Origin: JAWAFD01 sp964467175
GTDB taxonomy: Archaea > Micrarchaeota > Micrarchaeia > Anstonellales > J096
NCBI GenBank assembly: GCA_964467175.1
Contig: CAYXNY010000044.1
Coordinates: 1-6,986, forward strand
Length of the DNA: 6,986 nt
Reading direction: 5' to 3'
In this document: piece by piece, positions 5,639-6,986 of the stretch
Layout of the letters: each line of letters starts with the position of its first letter
Position numbering within the stretch: the first letter of the stretch is position 1
Position numbers and translations under genes: made by a program
Notes under the pieces: generated by a model
Told to the model about the DNA's origin: nothing
The model's database searches: none
What the model saw: the letters and a program-made list of their open reading frames with translations, nothing else

Positions 5639-6615
5639 TATTTTTCACCTATATAAATTTCATTTTCTTCAAGCTTTATTTTGTTCTCAACGAACATTTT
5701 TATAATGTATGCGTTCGTCCTCGCATGCTCCGTAATCTCTGTTGTTCTGTATCTTATTCCGTTCGCGAGCGCTCCGTAAAGCATGAGCTGGTCTGCGAGA
5801 TGCTTATCCACATCTGCATTGTTTTTTAGGATATCCTCAAGCGCCTCGTTGGCGACCTCCTCGGCTCTCTTGCCCTTCTCTCCAACAGAGCTTCCTCCCA
5901 CAAACCCCCTCCATGCCGTCACCGCATTTCCAGCCCTCGGTATTTTGTCTTCTAATATGGAAACATCCTCAAACCCATGCTCAAAAAATATTTTTTTCTC
6001 CCGGATTGCGATGTGCATCGGAAGGTTTGCTATTCTTATCGCCACCCGCACATGCCCCCCGCCGGGCCAGAATTCGGTTTTTTTCGGGGTAGACGGCTTC
6101 ACAAAAAGCTGTGCCTTTCCTCCCCCTTCTGGATAGTACCCCGGAGCGAGGAGTTTTCCGGCCGCTTCAACACCCATATAATTCAATGCCTTAAGAAAAA
6201 CATTCTCGAAATACTCCCATGTCGGACTTTTTTTCACATGCGTTCCTCCTATTGCAGTAATTTCGGATGGTTTGTTCGCAAACAAAAGGACAGGGAGAAC
6301 GGCCTGAAAAAGGAGGGTGACGGAGCCGGCCGTTCCTATGTTAAACTCATACCTTCCTCCAACTATCGGGCCGGGCTTGAACCTGAGCTCCTGGCTTCCG
6401 AGAGAATCACCTTCAAGCTCTCCCCGGCATATCTTTCTTAGCGCCCTTGCAACCGTAAGATGCTGGTTCTTCAGCCCCGGCGGGGTTCTGTTTGCCCGTA
6501 TGTTTTTTATCTTAACTTTTTTTTGCGTTATGGAGGCAAGCGCTAGCGCTGTTCTCAAAATCTGCCCGCCCCCTTCGCCGTAGCTTCCGTCAATTTCAAC
6601 CACCGAATCGGCCAT
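5638..6615 (-). CDS. rtcA: RNA 3'-terminal phosphate cyclase
   Basis: A cytosolic enzyme converting RNA 3'-phosphate ends to 2',3'-cyclic phosphates using ATP through an adenylated histidine. Landmarks (325-residue numbering): GSYGEGGGQILRTAL (10-24) with Glu14, NRTPPGLKNQHLTVARAL (42-59), FNIGTAGSVTLLFQ (91-104), GGTHVKKSPTWEYF (123-136), YYPEGGGKA (160-168), DKHLADQLMLYGALA (270-284) and TEHARTN (295-301), where His297 corresponds to the nucleophile His309 of E. coli RtcA. Length is usual for archaea. An upstream in-frame ATG at 6648 adds 11 residues, but these are encoded by the TATA region; ATG 6615 is 26 bp from a TATA box and starts one residue before the usual DSVVEIDG. It is the first gene of a three-gene minus-strand operon; its link to membrane and sugar genes is unexplained. 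Confidence 0.96.
   Translation of the reverse strand: MADSVVEIDGSYGEGGGQILRTALALASITQKKVKIKNIRANRTPPGLKNQHLTVARALRKICRGELEGDSLGSQELRFKPGPIVGGRYEFNIGTAGSVTLLFQAVLPVLLFANKPSEITAIGGTHVKKSPTWEYFENVFLKALNYMGVEAAGKLLAPGYYPEGGGKAQLFVKPSTPKKTEFWPGGGHVRVAIRIANLPMHIAIREKKIFFEHGFEDVSILEDKIPRAGNAVTAWRGFVGGSSVGEKGKRAEEVANEALEDILKNNADVDKHLADQLMLYGALANGIRYRTTEITEHARTNAYIIKMFVENKIKLEENEIYIGEK
5646..5650 (-). promoter_or_regulatory. Ribosome binding site for DUF92 gene
   Basis: AGGTG on the minus strand, inside the last codons of rtcA and 7 nt before the ATG at 5638. It selects this start over the ATG at 5623 and supports coupled translation. Confidence 0.55.
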
Positions 6616-6621
6616 GAGAAG

Positions 6622-6629
6622 TTTTAAAA
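6622..6629 (+). promoter_or_regulatory. TATA box for small membrane-protein gene
   Basis: TTTTAAAA on the plus strand is centred about 28 bp before the ATG at 6654 and is preceded by purines (GAAG). With no ribosome binding motif before that ATG, a leaderless transcript is likely. It interlocks with the rtcA TATA box in a 38-bp divergent intergenic region. Confidence 0.5.
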
Positions 6630-6636
6630 AATTAGC

Positions 6637-6645
6637 ATTTAAAAA
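6637..6645 (-). promoter_or_regulatory. TATA box for rtcA operon
   Basis: On the minus strand TTTTTAAAT is centred about 26 bp before the ATG at 6615, the spacing for a leaderless archaeal transcript. There is no ribosome binding motif just before that ATG, which agrees. It lies only a few bases from the opposing TATA box at 6622-6629. Confidence 0.55.
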
Positions 6646-6653
6646 CATGCTTA

Positions 6654-6833
6654 ATGGACATATTCAAAAAACAGGCGATCCGCTTTCTGCTTATAATACC
6701 GATAGCGATCGTCGCGGCACTCTTAATTTATTCGGATAACATGATGCACAGGGCGGTACTGTTCGTCGTTCTGGTGATAATTGAGATGATACGGGATGTT
6801 CTAACCTGGCTCAAGCCAAGTGAGAAAACTTAA
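6654..6833 (+). CDS. Small two-helix membrane protein, unknown function
   Basis: A 59-residue ORF, easily missed because it is short. The N-terminus MDIFKKQAIR is basic, followed by a hydrophobic helix (about 11-26, FLLIIPIAIVAALLIY), a short loop SDNMMHR, a second helix (about 33-52) and a charged tail KPSEKT. Support comes from the TATA box 28 bp upstream, the clean two-helix amphipathy and the lack of any other gene here. The TAA stop (6831-6833) lies inside the right repeat, which starts at 6830, so the native C-terminus may once have been longer. The family is not recognised. It is divergent from rtcA, not part of that operon. Confidence 0.65.
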   Translation: MDIFKKQAIRFLLIIPIAIVAALLIYSDNMMHRAVLFVVLVIIEMIRDVLTWLKPSEKT

Positions 6834-6986
6834 AAGTTGCCTCACAATTTTTGACTGCACGGGTGTCAAAAATCCATGGCCTTTAGGGTAAGCCCGCCAT
6901 AGATTAATTTCTACGTATATTTCTCGCCACGGTGCTTTCCTACAGCTAAAGCAGTAGGCTTACGCACCGTGGTCGTTTGTTAGTTC
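6830..6986 (-). repeat. Right copy of terminal inverted repeat
   Basis: This is the inverted partner of 1-157, ending at the last base of the window. The stop codon of the 59-residue membrane protein (6831-6833) lies inside it, so the repeat abuts or replaces the original 3' end of that gene. Read on the plus strand, the first hairpin reached (6847-6873, A/T-rich stem) and its T5 tract lie just after that stop codon and could act as a transcript end, which is untested. The inner 16 nt (6830-6845) differ from the left copy at one base, showing that the two copies are separate loci and not one molecule read twice. Confidence 0.97.
6847..6972 (-). other. Three-hairpin structured segment of the repeat (right copy)
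   Basis: This is an exact inverted copy of 15-140: the A/T-rich hairpin lies at 6847-6873, the CCATGGC/GCTATGG-type hairpin at 6874-6902 and the nested hairpin at 6927-6972. All stems are intact because this part of the repeat is identical in both copies. No compensatory changes exist to tell RNA structure from DNA palindrome. Confidence 0.6.

Noticed and set aside
5977..6441. 154-codon plus-strand open frame
   Set aside because: Shadow of rtcA, whose catalytic motifs are all on the other strand.
6616..6648. N-terminal 11-residue extension of RtcA from ATG 6648
   Set aside because: The extension is encoded by the TATA-box region, is not like family N-termini, and ATG 6615 is at leaderless spacing.
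1..6986. Complete linear virus or plasmid genome, suggested by inverted terminal repeats
   Set aside because: No polymerase, replication initiator, capsid, packaging or integrase gene is present; all recognised genes are core archaeal metabolism or RNA processing, and the 141-nt perfect arm matches an assembler k-mer length.
1..6986. CRISPR array, toxin-antitoxin pair or defence island
   Set aside because: No regularly spaced direct repeats and no nuclease, toxin or defence-type domains were seen on either strand.

Overview
The window looks like a short piece of an archaeal chromosome, probably a metagenome contig. The archaeal signs are: a dolichyl-phosphate GlcNAc-1-phosphotransferase of the ALG7/AglH type, a mevalonate-pathway HMG-CoA reductase, an RNA 3'-phosphate cyclase of archaeal length, a DUF92 membrane protein, TTTTAAA-type TATA boxes about 26 bp upstream of start codons (leaderless transcripts), and tightly packed genes with 1-4 nt overlaps. 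The lineage cannot be fixed by eye; a DPANN-like or euryarchaeal source is possible but unproven.

Layout: positions 1-157 and 6830-6986 are inverted copies of one repeat, perfect over the outer 141 nt. Between them are two converging gene sets. Plus strand: a small winged-helix protein (182-622), class II HMG-CoA reductase (637-1884), an unrecognised polytopic membrane protein with a C-terminal soluble domain (1923-3371), and the GlcNAc-1-phosphotransferase (3368-4345). Minus strand, read from the right: rtcA (6615-5638), a DUF92/VTE6-like membrane protein (5638-5030), and a sugar-1-phosphate nucleotidyltransferase (5033-4326). The two sets meet tail to tail with a 20-nt overlap. A 59-residue two-helix membrane protein (6654-6833) is transcribed divergently from rtcA, and its stop codon lies inside the right repeat. 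There is no gene-free stretch over 300 nt.

Most genes fit one theme, the making and use of lipid-linked sugars. HMG-CoA reductase commits carbon to isoprenoids (membrane lipids and dolichol). The DUF92 protein belongs to a family whose plant member phosphorylates a prenyl phosphate. The nucleotidyltransferase makes an NDP-sugar, and the AglH-like enzyme loads the first sugar phosphate onto dolichyl phosphate. The large membrane protein, translationally coupled to the last enzyme, may act in the same pathway. RtcA (RNA end processing) is the outlier. The functional link is inference from neighbourhood.

I found no convincing new defence or mobile system. The most unusual signal is the terminal inverted repeat, which folds into three successive hairpins, one resembling the hairpins near IS200/IS605 ends. 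Its perfect length equals a common assembler k-mer size, so it most likely marks a dispersed repeat where the assembly stopped, not the ends of a linear replicon.
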